A stretch of 64,000 bases of DNA, from assembly GCA_963668495.1 (NCBI GenBank), contig OY764545.1:1054001-1118000 (forward strand), given 5' to 3'. The number at the start of each line of letters is the position of its first letter. Positions within the stretch are counted from its first letter, which is position 1. The notes beneath the pieces were generated by a model, which saw only the letters and a list, made by a program, of their open reading frames with translations, was not told where the DNA came from and ran no database searches. The DNA is from Oleispirillum sp963668495 (GTDB lineage Bacteria; Pseudomonadota; Alphaproteobacteria; Rhodospirillales; Rhodospirillaceae). The translations under genes and the position numbers were made by a program. Positions 34,344-42,931 of this stretch are shown here, one piece after another.

Positions 34344-36416
34344 TTAGGCACGAATGCTGTCGAGGAAAGTATTGACTTCCCGGTCCAGAATTTCTGCCTG
34401 CTGACTTAACAGGCTTGCCTGATCGCGCAACGAATTTGCCGCAGAGCCGGTTTGATTGGCACGGGCACGGATTTCCGACACGCTGGTGTTGACCTGTTCA
34501 GTCCCGTCTGCCGCCTGTTGAACGTTGTGGGAAATTTCACCCGTGGCTGCGCCTTGTTCTTCAATGGCGGATGCAATGGTGGACGAAACCTCGTTCACCC
34601 GGTCAACGGTTTCACCAATCCTGCGAATTGCCGCAGCGGTGCGTTGGGTTTCGGCCTGAATGGCTTCGACTTGTTGGGTGATGTCCTCGGTTGCGCGTCC
34701 GGTCTGACTGGCGAGGTTTTTCACTTCCCCGGCGACCACGGCAAAGCCTTTTCCTGCGTCCCCGGCTCTGGCGGCTTCAATGGTTGCGTTGAGCGCCAAC
34801 AAGTTGGTTTGGTTGGCAATGTCGTTGATCAGGACAACGATCTCACTGATGCGTTCAGCTGATCCTGCCAGACCCTGCACCAAAACATCTGCATCACGTG
34901 CTTCGGTAACGGCTGAGCTGACCACTTCTGATGCCAAGGCAACCTGAGACGCAATCTCGTTGATTGATGCGGACAGTTCTTCTGTTGCCGTTGCAACGGT
35001 TTGCACGTTCGCGCTGGTTTGTTCCGATGCGCTGGCAACATTGATGGCGAACTGTTCGCTTTTCAGGGCATCTTCATGCATTCCCTCTGCCGACATGACC
35101 ATGTTTCCTGCCGCATCCGTAACTTCACGGACGATGCCACCGACGGCCTCTTCGAAGGCATCTGCCATTCTGAGGCGTTCTTGTTTCGCCAGTTTTTGGG
35201 CTTCTTCTTCGGCTTTTTGCCGTTCGGCCTCAAGGGCTCGGATGCGTTGATTGCTTTTGCGGAAGTCCTCCAATGCGCGACCAAGGGTGCCGATTTCATC
35301 CCCACGGTTTTGGTAAGGGACATCAATGCTGAAGTTGTCCTTTTCAAACTCTGTCAGGACCCCGGTAACATTTTCCAGTGGCTTGCGGATCAAAACCGCA
35401 GCAATCCACAACAGAGCCAACGCCAGAAGCGCAATAACGATTGCTGATGAAATCAGGATTTTTTGCGATAAGGCATCGGCGGTGGCAGTGACGGCTTTAA
35501 TTGGAATGTTAACCAGAACGGACCATGGTTTTTCACTGTCCTGAATATGCAAAGGTATGAACATGTGAATGAAATCATCATCCGTGAAAGTGAATTCCGC
35601 ACCCTTTTCAATATTTGGCATGGCTTTGGCAAACATCTCAGAGGCCTTATCGACCTGTTTCCCCAGCTTTTCCGCATCAGGATGGGAAACCCACTGCCCT
35701 GAATAAGAGATCAGGTTGATGCTGCCGTTGCCATAGGGTTTGAGCTTGGCCAGTTCATTGGAAAGGGTGTTCAAGTAAATGTCCACCCCGGCGACACCAA
35801 GGAACTTTCCGGCATGGCTCAAGATGGGGTAAACCGCAGAGCTCAGCATGACTTGGTTGCCCTCAATGTTATAAATCGTGGGCTTCATCAGGCTGGATTT
35901 TAATGTGCGCTTGGCTCCGGTATAGTACACGGCGTCTTCGCCTGTACCAGTGTAACTTGTCAGGTGATGGGCAGAAACGCCTGAACCGAAGTTGTAGTAA
36001 TAGGGGATAAAACGACCGGTTTCATCATTCAGCGGCTTGTTATTGGCAAATGCGGCATCGTTACCATCAAATGCATTGGGTTCGAATCCCATCCAGTAGC
36101 CGGCCATGTCGGGATTTTTTTTCATGGTGACCCGAAGATATTCGGTTGCGGCGTCACGATCCGGGGTGCCCGTGGCAATTTGGGCTTCCAGCATTGCCCC
36201 CAGCAGTTTTGCCCGTTCCATGCCTTCGTCTAAAGTCCGTTTGACTTCTTGGGCATAGCGTTGCCCAAGGGCTTTGGCTTCGGCTTCCGCCTGTATGCGG
36301 ATATCACGTTCCGCCTCATGACTGATCCAAAATGTGCTTATCGACATGCACAGCAAAACCATGCCAACACTTGCCGCAATCAGCTTCGCGCTGAGCGAGA
36401 GTTTGTTGAACGACAT
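34344..36416 (-). CDS. Methyl-accepting chemotaxis protein with periplasmic Cache domain
   Basis: The 690-residue receptor has a membrane helix near residues 10-30, a periplasmic double-Cache-like sensor domain (about 35-315, with DMAGYWMGFEPNAFDG and FLGVAGVDIYLNTL), a second membrane helix (about 322-345), a HAMP linker, and a long coiled-coil signalling domain with the conserved tip NLLALNATIEAARAGDAGKGFAVVAGEVKNLA. It reports an extracellular ligand to CheA/CheW. The amino-acid motif of dCache receptors (Y..RxWY) is not evident, so the ligand is unknown. RBS GGAG/AAGG lies before the ATG. There are no chemotaxis genes nearby. Confidence 0.93.
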   Translation of the reverse strand: MSFNKLSLSAKLIAASVGMVLLCMSISTFWISHEAERDIRIQAEAEAKALGQRYAQEVKRTLDEGMERAKLLGAMLEAQIATGTPDRDAATEYLRVTMKKNPDMAGYWMGFEPNAFDGNDAAFANNKPLNDETGRFIPYYYNFGSGVSAHHLTSYTGTGEDAVYYTGAKRTLKSSLMKPTIYNIEGNQVMLSSAVYPILSHAGKFLGVAGVDIYLNTLSNELAKLKPYGNGSINLISYSGQWVSHPDAEKLGKQVDKASEMFAKAMPNIEKGAEFTFTDDDFIHMFIPLHIQDSEKPWSVLVNIPIKAVTATADALSQKILISSAIVIALLALALLWIAAVLIRKPLENVTGVLTEFEKDNFSIDVPYQNRGDEIGTLGRALEDFRKSNQRIRALEAERQKAEEEAQKLAKQERLRMADAFEEAVGGIVREVTDAAGNMVMSAEGMHEDALKSEQFAINVASASEQTSANVQTVATATEELSASINEIASQVALASEVVSSAVTEARDADVLVQGLAGSAERISEIVVLINDIANQTNLLALNATIEAARAGDAGKGFAVVAGEVKNLASQTGRATEDITQQVEAIQAETQRTAAAIRRIGETVDRVNEVSSTIASAIEEQGAATGEISHNVQQAADGTEQVNTSVSEIRARANQTGSAANSLRDQASLLSQQAEILDREVNTFLDSIRA

Positions 36417-36772
36417 AATGCCTTTCTCCCATCCTTCTTCCTATTCTTGCTAAGTGGGGAAAGTTGTACGGAATTTTGAGGTGCAACAGGATGATAAGTT
36501 GAAGAAAAGCATCTGAAATATGTCTGAATTGCAACTTTTCTTGTTGTTTTATGCAATCTTTGATAATTTTCTTTTCGCAGATAAGTTATCTTGGGTTGTT
36601 TTTTTTGGTTCTCAAGCACGGCCATCATGCGTGTGTTTCCCATAAGCAATATCGGGCGGCTTTTCCCAGCATTTATGTGTGAATTCACTTAGGGAAATCG
36701 GAGTTTCCCTTGTCTTGTCGCTATCTGTCACTTATCACTAGTGGCGTTGCTTTTATGATTAGGCAGATTTTC
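36417..36772. other. Intergenic region between chemoreceptor and glycosyltransferase
   Basis: No gene is seen in these 356 bases between two divergent genes; they are AT-rich compared with the coding DNA. Two inverted repeats stand out: AGATAA-G-TTATCT at 36579-36591 (6-1-6, perfect) and AGGGAAA-TCGGAG-TTTCCCT at 36691-36710. They may be operators or a small hairpin, but no regulator is recognised. Confidence 0.5.
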
Positions 36773-37657
36773 ATGTCCAGAATTACAGCCGTCACGGTTA
36801 CACATAATGGTTCCCGCGTCTTGGAAGGGATGCTATCGACACTGCCTAAATCAGTGCCGCTGATTGTAGTGGACAATGCGTCGTCTGATGACTCTGTTGC
36901 AATTGTAGAGCGTTTGCGTCCCGACGCGGCAATTTTCAGAAATGAAATTGGCCTTGGCTACGGCGGCGGCATGAGTGTGGGGCTGCCTCATGTGACGACG
37001 GATTACGTGCTGATGGTGAATCCGGATACCATTTTGAACGCGGAAGCCATCGAAACAATGGTGGCGGAGGCCGATGCCAATCCTCAGGCTGGATTATTGA
37101 CCCCGGTTGTGGAAAACCCCGATGGTTCCGTGGAGATTTCCCACGATATCGTTCTTGAAAAGCGGTCCTTATGCCCGCCGAGAGATAATGAACCTGTTCC
37201 AGAAGGGCCGTTGTGTGCAGATTACCTGTCCGGTGCAATTGTCATGGGACGTATGTCTGCCCTGCGGGAAATTGATTTCTTCGATACGGAATTCTTTTTG
37301 TATTACGAAGATGATGACATGTGCCGTCGATTGAAGGATGCCGGATATTACAGCATGGTGGTTCCAGCAGCCCGGATTACGCACATTGGCGGAGGGTCAA
37401 TCCCGCCGACCGCAGACTACAAATATGAAAAATTTTGGAATATGGCGTGGTCCCGGTTGTACTTCGCCCAAAAATACGAAGGTCGAGACGCAGCACGAGC
37501 GATGGCCCAGAAATGGGCGAAAAAATATGCTCTAAAGGCATTTGGCTATCGCTTGATCGGAAAGTCGGAAAAAGCCTTGCGAGATAAAGCGCGGCGGGAT
37601 GGGGCAAAAGCATTCCTGTCAGGTGTCCGTGCGTCGAAACTGCCGCCGAAAGTATAG
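36773..37657 (+). CDS. Glycosyltransferase family 2
   Basis: The 294-residue cytoplasmic protein begins with a GT-A fold: ITAVTVTHNGSRVLEGML, PLIVVDNASSDDSV, a NPDTIL motif (DxD-like, about residue 85), then DYLSGAIVMGRMSALREIDFFDTEFFLYYEDDDMCRRLKDAGY, typical of rhamnosyltransferase-like GT2 enzymes. It likely adds a sugar to O-antigen or capsule. The start at 36773 matches homologues; in-frame codons upstream (36755, 36710) are also open, so the exact start is uncertain. It precedes the CDP-sugar operon with an apparent promoter between. Confidence 0.88.
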   Translation: MSRITAVTVTHNGSRVLEGMLSTLPKSVPLIVVDNASSDDSVAIVERLRPDAAIFRNEIGLGYGGGMSVGLPHVTTDYVLMVNPDTILNAEAIETMVAEADANPQAGLLTPVVENPDGSVEISHDIVLEKRSLCPPRDNEPVPEGPLCADYLSGAIVMGRMSALREIDFFDTEFFLYYEDDDMCRRLKDAGYYSMVVPAARITHIGGGSIPPTADYKYEKFWNMAWSRLYFAQKYEGRDAARAMAQKWAKKYALKAFGYRLIGKSEKALRDKARRDGAKAFLSGVRASKLPPKV

Positions 37658-37677
37658 TGATTATCCAGGGCGCATGC

Positions 37678-37705
37678 TTGCCTGCCGTGGGAGCGGTAGT
37701 ATAAT
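37678..37705 (+). promoter_or_regulatory. Candidate promoter of the CDP-sugar operon
   Basis: TTGCCT (37678-37683) and a perfect TATAAT (37700-37705) are 16 bases apart. It lies between the glycosyltransferase and rfbF, about 37 bases before the rfbF start. Confidence 0.5.
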
Positions 37706-37741
37706 GCCTGCACATGTTTGATTTATGGGGGTTATTGCATA

Positions 37742-38512
37742 ATGAAAGCCGTGATTCTGGCCGGGGGGCTGGGGAGCCGTTTGTCCGAGGAAACTGGCCT
37801 GCGGCCAAAGCCGATGGTTGAAGTCGGCGGATTGCCGATTTTATGGCATATCATGAAGTTATATTCCCACCATGGCATTCAGGACTTTATCGTCTGCCTT
37901 GGTTACAAGGGCTATATTATCAAGGAATATTTCTCCAACTACTTCCGCCATCATGCGGACATGACCATTGATCTTGGCAGAAATACTATTGATTACCACA
38001 ACAGTAATGCGGAACCATGGCGGGTGACGCTGGTCGATACCGGGGCAAATACAATGACCGGGGGACGCTTGGGTCGTGTCCGTCGATATTTGGACCCAGA
38101 TCAGTCGTTTTGCCTGACGTATGGTGATGGTGTCGGGAATGTGAATATCGCCAGCAGTATTGCGCAGCACAAAGCTGCCGGGCGCAAGGCAACCATGACG
38201 GTTGTCACTCCGCCGGGGCGCTTCGGGTCTGCGGTTATGGATGGGGATAAAGTCACAGCCTTTACGGAAAAACCCCATGGAGAGGTTGGTCGGATCAATG
38301 CCGGGTTCTTTGTGTTGGAACCGAGTGTTTTGGATTTGATTGATGGCGATGCCTGTGTTTGGGAACAGGCTCCGTTGCGCACTTTGGCGGATTCCGGGGA
38401 ATTGAGCGCATTTGTCCATGATGGTTTCTGGAAGCCCATGGACACCCTGCGTGAGAAAAATGAACTTGAAGCTATGTGGCAATCCGGTGAGGCGCCGTGG
38501 AAAGTCTGGTGA
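37742..38512 (+). CDS. rfbF: Glucose-1-phosphate cytidylyltransferase
   Basis: RfbF makes CDP-glucose from CTP and glucose-1-phosphate. The 256-residue product starts with the nucleotidyltransferase motif MKAVILAGGLGSRLSEET and has KPMVEVGGLPILWHIMK and a TYGDGVGNVNI metal-binding motif (about residue 125), and FTEKP. This is the first step of CDP-deoxysugar synthesis for cell-surface polysaccharide. It begins the rfbF-rfbG-methyltransferase-epimerase-reductase run; rfbG starts 14 bases after its stop. Confidence 0.94.
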   Translation: MKAVILAGGLGSRLSEETGLRPKPMVEVGGLPILWHIMKLYSHHGIQDFIVCLGYKGYIIKEYFSNYFRHHADMTIDLGRNTIDYHNSNAEPWRVTLVDTGANTMTGGRLGRVRRYLDPDQSFCLTYGDGVGNVNIASSIAQHKAAGRKATMTVVTPPGRFGSAVMDGDKVTAFTEKPHGEVGRINAGFFVLEPSVLDLIDGDACVWEQAPLRTLADSGELSAFVHDGFWKPMDTLREKNELEAMWQSGEAPWKVW

Positions 38513-38526
38513 CAAAAGGATCGACA

Positions 38527-39588
38527 ATGGGTCTATCAACGGAATTTTGGTCTGGTAAACGGGTGCTTTTGACCGGGCATACCGGATTTAAAGGGGCATG
38601 GGCCATGCATTGGCTGAAAAGCCTTGGGGCCGATGTTCATGGTTTGGCTTTGGCCCCGGCGACGAGACCCAGTTTGTTCGAAGTTTTGTATGGACAACCG
38701 ACCGCCGAGGAAATTGTTGATCTGCGGGATCGTGGGGCAGTTGCGCGTCGTGTGCGTGAAGTCCAGCCGCAAGTGGTTGTCCATATGGCAGCGCAAGCCA
38801 TTGTCATGGAGGGGTACAAAACCCCAGTGGAGACTTTCGCCACCAATGTGCTGGGAACGGCCCATCTGCTGGATGCTCTGCGTGAGGTTGACGGGTTGCT
38901 GTCCGTTGTCGTAGTGACCAGTGATAAAGCCTATGAAAACGATGATCGGGGCAGGCCATTTGCCGAAAATGACCCTGTTGGGGGGTCTGATCCGTACAGC
39001 GCATCTAAAGGCTGTCAGGAGATCGTCGCCCAAAGTTACCGTCGCAGTTTCTTTCAGCAAAAAGGCATTCCTGTGGTCACGGCGCGCGCCGGGAATGTGA
39101 TCGGGGGCGGTGATTGGGCCGAAGACCGTTTGATGACCGATGCGTTGGCAGCATTGGCAGCCAAACGCAATATTGTCTTACGCAATCCGCTGGCGACCCG
39201 CCCGTGGCAACATGTCTTGGAACCCGTCGCCGGGTACTTGCTGTATGCACAGGTATCGGCGGAAGGCCTCATCGATTTGCCGTCCCTGAATTTTGGCCCA
39301 GATGATTCCGCCACGGTGCAAGATGTGACCGAACGTCTGTTGAAATTGTGGCAGGTTCCGGGGCTGACTTGGGAGCAAGACGCGGCATCCCACCCGAAAG
39401 AGGCTCATGCTCTGGCGCTGACGGCGCAGAAAGCCCGCGCTGTTTTGGGCTGGCAGCCTCGTTTGGATTTGGATACCACGCTCGGCTGGATTGTCGATTG
39501 GCATAAGGCTTTTGAGCAAGGACAGGATATGTCTGCCGTAACTGCGCAGCAAATTGAACACTATCAACGTTTGATGGATGAAGAATGA
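38527..39588 (+). CDS. rfbG: CDP-glucose 4,6-dehydratase
   Basis: RfbG converts CDP-glucose to CDP-4-keto-6-deoxyglucose with bound NAD. The 353-residue short-chain dehydrogenase fold has the nucleotide motif VLLTGHTGFKGAW, the active site YSASKGCQEIVAQSYRRSF (YxxxK) and the signature NVIGGGDWAEDRLMTDA. AAAGGA lies seven bases before the ATG. Its stop overlaps the methyltransferase start (ATGA). Confidence 0.95.
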   Translation: MGLSTEFWSGKRVLLTGHTGFKGAWAMHWLKSLGADVHGLALAPATRPSLFEVLYGQPTAEEIVDLRDRGAVARRVREVQPQVVVHMAAQAIVMEGYKTPVETFATNVLGTAHLLDALREVDGLLSVVVVTSDKAYENDDRGRPFAENDPVGGSDPYSASKGCQEIVAQSYRRSFFQQKGIPVVTARAGNVIGGGDWAEDRLMTDALAALAAKRNIVLRNPLATRPWQHVLEPVAGYLLYAQVSAEGLIDLPSLNFGPDDSATVQDVTERLLKLWQVPGLTWEQDAASHPKEAHALALTAQKARAVLGWQPRLDLDTTLGWIVDWHKAFEQGQDMSAVTAQQIEHYQRLMDEE

Positions 39589-40814
39589 GCACTTTGACAT
39601 GTCGCGCCTGTGGCGCACCGTTGACCCGTACGTTGGTTGACCTCGGGGAAACGGCGCTTGCCAATTCCTATGTAAAACCGGAAAAAGCAGGGACGGTGGA
39701 CAAAGCCTATCCTCTTCATGCGCGGGTCTGTGACCAATGTTATCTGGTCCAGGTGGAAGACGTTGTTCCGGCAGAGGATATTTTCTCTGACTATGCGTAT
39801 TTTTCTTCTTATGCTGCGTCGTGGGTAGAGCATGCCAAGGCATACTGTGACTTAACACAGCAGCGTTTGGGATTAGGCAAGGACAGTTTCGTCGTTGAGG
39901 TTGCTTCCAACGATGGGTACTTGTTGCAGCACTTTGTGGGAAAGGGCGTGCCGTGCCTTGGGGTCGAACCTGCGGCGAATGTGGCGGATGTCGCCCGTGA
40001 AAAAGGTGTTCCAACCCTGACCGCATTTTTTGGTCTGGACACGGCGCGCAAGGTTCGTGATGAACATGGGGCAGCGAACTTGACCGCCGCCAACAATGTA
40101 CTGGCTCACGTGCCGGATATTAATGACTTCGTTGCCGGATTTGCGCATCTGTTGGCGGATGAGGGTGTTTCAACTTTTGAATTCCCGCATTTGCTTAACC
40201 TGATGAAATACGTGCAGTTTGACACGATTTATCATGAACATTTCTCCTACCTATCCTTGTATGCGGTGGAAAAATTGTTCGCCCGTCATGGGCTGCGTGT
40301 GTTTGATGTGCAGGAACTGCCAACCCATGGCGGATCATTGCGGGTTTGGGCTTGCCGTCGGGATGCTGCTTATGCCGATACGGATGGCTTACGCAAGGTT
40401 CGGGCCGACGAAGCCGAATTCGGCATGGCAACACCGGAAGCCTATGATGGGTTCAACGCCCGTGTTGTTGCGGTGAAGGATGGCCTGCTGAAATTCCTGA
40501 CGACAGCCAAAGCCGAGGGCAAAACGGTGGTCGCATACGGAGCGGCGGCAAAAGGCAATACGCTGTTGAATTACTGTGGTGTTGGTCCTGACCTCATTAA
40601 AATGGTGGCTGATGCCAATCCGCATAAACAAAACCAGTTGCTGCCGGGGAGTCATATTCCGATCGTTGCGCCGGAGGACCTTGCCGCTGCACAGCCTGAT
40701 TATGTGCTGATTTTGCCATGGAATTTGAAAGCCGAAATTGCGGAAAAAATGGCGCATTTGCGGCAGTGTGGAGCCAAATTCGCAACGGCAGTCCCAGCGA
40801 TGGATATCTTTTAA
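39585..40814 (+). CDS. Sugar C-methyltransferase, SAM-dependent
   Basis: The 409-residue protein has the three-part build of TylC3-like NDP-hexose C-methyltransferases: an N-terminal zinc-ribbon (CRACG and CDQCYLVQ, Cys pairs), a central SAM-binding domain (FVVEVASNDGYLLQHF, about residue 100) and a C-terminal methyltransferase-14 domain with AYGAAAKGNTLLNYCG (about residue 310). Known members methylate C3 of 4-keto-deoxysugars. Together with rfbFG upstream, a 3-C-methylated CDP-sugar is inferred. It is translationally coupled to rfbG. Confidence 0.85.
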   Translation: MSTLTCRACGAPLTRTLVDLGETALANSYVKPEKAGTVDKAYPLHARVCDQCYLVQVEDVVPAEDIFSDYAYFSSYAASWVEHAKAYCDLTQQRLGLGKDSFVVEVASNDGYLLQHFVGKGVPCLGVEPAANVADVAREKGVPTLTAFFGLDTARKVRDEHGAANLTAANNVLAHVPDINDFVAGFAHLLADEGVSTFEFPHLLNLMKYVQFDTIYHEHFSYLSLYAVEKLFARHGLRVFDVQELPTHGGSLRVWACRRDAAYADTDGLRKVRADEAEFGMATPEAYDGFNARVVAVKDGLLKFLTTAKAEGKTVVAYGAAAKGNTLLNYCGVGPDLIKMVADANPHKQNQLLPGSHIPIVAPEDLAAAQPDYVLILPWNLKAEIAEKMAHLRQCGAKFATAVPAMDIF

Positions 40815-40847
40815 CGTCTCTATGTTGACAGAGTAAGGGGTGGGCTC

Positions 40848-41381
40848 GTGCGGTTCTTCGATACGCCGATTGTCGGTCTTAAACAAATCGAGCTGACCTG
40901 CCTTGCGGATGAACGCGGCTTTTTTGCCCGCTCGTTCTGTGAGCAGGAGTTGGCAGATGCGGGTAGCCCTTTTCGGGTGGTGCAATCCAATCTTTCCTTC
41001 AATCACAAGAAGGGAACATTGCGCGGTTTGCATTATCAGGCCGCACCACAGCTGGACCCGAAAATCGTCCGATGTATCCGCGGGGCAATTTGGGATGTTG
41101 CCGTGGATCTGCGCCCGGAATCCCATACCTACCTGAAATGGTTCGGTGCAGATTTAACGGCAGATAACCGCCACGGGTTGCTTATCCCTGCAGGGTGTGC
41201 GCATGGCTTCATCACCTTGTCTGATGATGCAGAAGTTCTATACCTGATGGGCGAGGTTTACGTACCGGATTTGGCGCGAGGCGTGCGCTGGAACGATCCG
41301 GCCTTTGCCATTGATTGGCCTTTAGCTCCTGTTGCCATCAATGATAGGGATGCAGCGTATCCAGATTATGAGGTGCGCTGA
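40848..41381 (+). CDS. dTDP-4-dehydrorhamnose 3,5-epimerase family protein
   Basis: The 177-residue cupin shows the RmlC catalytic pattern: LADERGFFARSFC, GTLRGLHYQ (His of the His-Asp pair), DVAVDLRPES, and IPAGCAHGFITLSDDAEVLYLMGEVY. The enzyme inverts a centre next to the keto group; in this cluster the substrate is probably a CDP-4-keto sugar. The start is GTG at 40848 with AAGGGG seven bases upstream. Its stop overlaps the reductase start (TGATG). Confidence 0.9.
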   Translation: MRFFDTPIVGLKQIELTCLADERGFFARSFCEQELADAGSPFRVVQSNLSFNHKKGTLRGLHYQAAPQLDPKIVRCIRGAIWDVAVDLRPESHTYLKWFGADLTADNRHGLLIPAGCAHGFITLSDDAEVLYLMGEVYVPDLARGVRWNDPAFAIDWPLAPVAINDRDAAYPDYEVR

Positions 41382-42295
41382 TGCGGGTGCTGGTCACAGG
41401 TGGAAACGGTTTTATTGGGCGTCATGCCGTTGAACATCTTGTTCGGCAAGGGCATGAGGTGGTGGTTGCTTCCCGCAATGGGCGTTCGGTCGTCAAAGGT
41501 GCTGACGCCGTTGCTGTAGACCTGTTGCAAGACGGCGCTGCCAGCCGTTTGATTGGCGACCTTCGCCCTGAAGGATTGCTGCATTTGGCTTGGGAAACCA
41601 CCCATGGTGTGTTTTGGTCTGCCCCGGACAATCTGCGTTGGAACGTTGTGACTTGCGAACTATTGGACACCTTCCTGAAAAATGGCGGAGTGCGCGGTGT
41701 GTTCGCCGGGACCTGTGCGGAATATGGCTGGAACCGTTTGCAGGCAAACGACCTCTGCGTGGAAAAATCGACGCCACTGTCGCCGGAGACCTACTATGGT
41801 CAGCAAAAGTTGGATGCCTTTTGGCGAGTGGACGAGCAAGTGAGTAAGGGCGCGTCCTTGGCATGGGGGCGGGTTTTTTTTCTATATGGCGCGGATGAAA
41901 CGCCGACCCGTTTTGTCTCGCACGTGATGCGGAAATTGTTGCAAAACGAAGCGGCGGACATGAGTAGCGGCACGCAAATCCGGGATTTTATGGATGTGCG
42001 GGATGTCGGACGTGGATTTGCTGACTTGTTTGCCGCAAACAAAGTAACGGGTCCGGTGAATGTGGCCTCGGGTGTGCCGTGTTCTTTACGTGATGTGGCG
42101 GACGAAATCGCCCGACAGTTGGGGTGTGCCGATCTGTTGCGGTTTGGCGCACTGCCGGATCGGGACAATGAGCCAAAAACCTTGGTTGCCGATATTCGGC
42201 GATTGCGTGATGAAGTCGGTTTTATTCCACGGTATTCCTTGCAGCAGGGGATTGCGGATATGCTGTCGGCTCTAAAGGCAGAAATGCAGGTGTAA
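41381..42295 (+). CDS. NAD-dependent sugar epimerase/dehydratase family protein (likely 4-ketoreductase)
   Basis: The 304-residue protein has the extended short-chain dehydrogenase fold: VLVTGGNGFIGRHAVEHLVRQG at the N-terminus, LHLAWETTH and the active site YYGQQK (YxxxK, about residue 138). Its place after the epimerase suggests it reduces the 4-keto group as the final step of the CDP-sugar pathway, but epimerisation is also possible. It is coupled to the epimerase upstream and lies two bases before the acyltransferase gene. Confidence 0.85.
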   Translation: MRVLVTGGNGFIGRHAVEHLVRQGHEVVVASRNGRSVVKGADAVAVDLLQDGAASRLIGDLRPEGLLHLAWETTHGVFWSAPDNLRWNVVTCELLDTFLKNGGVRGVFAGTCAEYGWNRLQANDLCVEKSTPLSPETYYGQQKLDAFWRVDEQVSKGASLAWGRVFFLYGADETPTRFVSHVMRKLLQNEAADMSSGTQIRDFMDVRDVGRGFADLFAANKVTGPVNVASGVPCSLRDVADEIARQLGCADLLRFGALPDRDNEPKTLVADIRRLRDEVGFIPRYSLQQGIADMLSALKAEMQV

Positions 42296-42296
42296 T

Positions 42297-42878
42297 ATGG
42301 CAAATCTGATGAAGACCTTGCGACGCGCCTTGGGGATTCGAAAGAAAAGGGAACTCCCGGATTATATTTCTGTCGGACGGCACAGCTATGGCCTGAATAA
42401 AAATATGATTGCGGGTATGTCTCCGGAGGCACCGTTACGTGTCGGTAATTTCTGTTCCATCGGCCCGGATGTCTTGTTTTTCTCCAAGGCGGATCACCCG
42501 GTGGATTTGGTGTCGACATTTCCGTTTCGAACTCTGGTGTATGGCGATGGCAGCAATCGGGATGCCGTAACCAAAGGCGGGATAACCCTTGGTCATGACG
42601 TGTGGATCGGGGCGCGGGCGATCATTATGAGCGGCGTAACCATCGGTCATGGCGCGGTTATTGCCGCCGGATCGGTCGTGGCAAAGGATGTCCCGCCTTA
42701 TGCCTTGATGGGGGGCGTGCCTGCCAAGGTTATCAAATACCGCTTTGACGAAGCGGTCATCGCCCAGTTGCTGGAGTTGGAATGGTGGCATTGGCCCGAC
42801 GAGAAAATCAAAGACAATGACGCGCTGTTTTATGATGATCCGGCGGCCTTATTGGAAAAATATGACGGTACTCTTTGA
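42297..42878 (+). CDS. Hexapeptide-repeat acyltransferase (CatB-like)
   Basis: The 193-residue protein has left-handed beta-helix hexapeptide repeats: VGNFCSIGPDVLFF, then ITLGHDVWIGARAIIMSGVTIGHGAVIAAGSVVAKDVPPYALMGGVPAKVI. The VWIG/A.VTIG pattern and the ADHPVD loop with its conserved His match CatB/VatD-type O-acetyltransferases. A sugar O-acetyl group on the branched sugar is inferred. It is the last gene of the operon before a strong terminator. Confidence 0.9.
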   Translation: MANLMKTLRRALGIRKKRELPDYISVGRHSYGLNKNMIAGMSPEAPLRVGNFCSIGPDVLFFSKADHPVDLVSTFPFRTLVYGDGSNRDAVTKGGITLGHDVWIGARAIIMSGVTIGHGAVIAAGSVVAKDVPPYALMGGVPAKVIKYRFDEAVIAQLLELEWWHWPDEKIKDNDALFYDDPAALLEKYDGTL

Positions 42879-42883
42879 CGCAA

Positions 42884-42916
42884 AAAAACGCCATCGTGAT
42901 GATGGCGTTTTTGCAT
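42884..42916. terminator. Bidirectional terminator after the sugar cluster
   Basis: AAAAACGCCATC pairs with GATGGCGTTTTT around GTGAT, with further A/T pairing outside. T-runs on both strands serve the convergent acyltransferase and Amt-chemoreceptor genes. Confidence 0.9.
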
Positions 42917-42931
42917 TTTAGGGGGAGCGTG

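Noticed and set aside
40848..41381. Calling the epimerase rfbC/rmlC for dTDP-rhamnose
   Set aside because: No rmlA, rmlB or rmlD is present; the cluster makes CDP-sugars, so the dTDP-rhamnose name would mislead.
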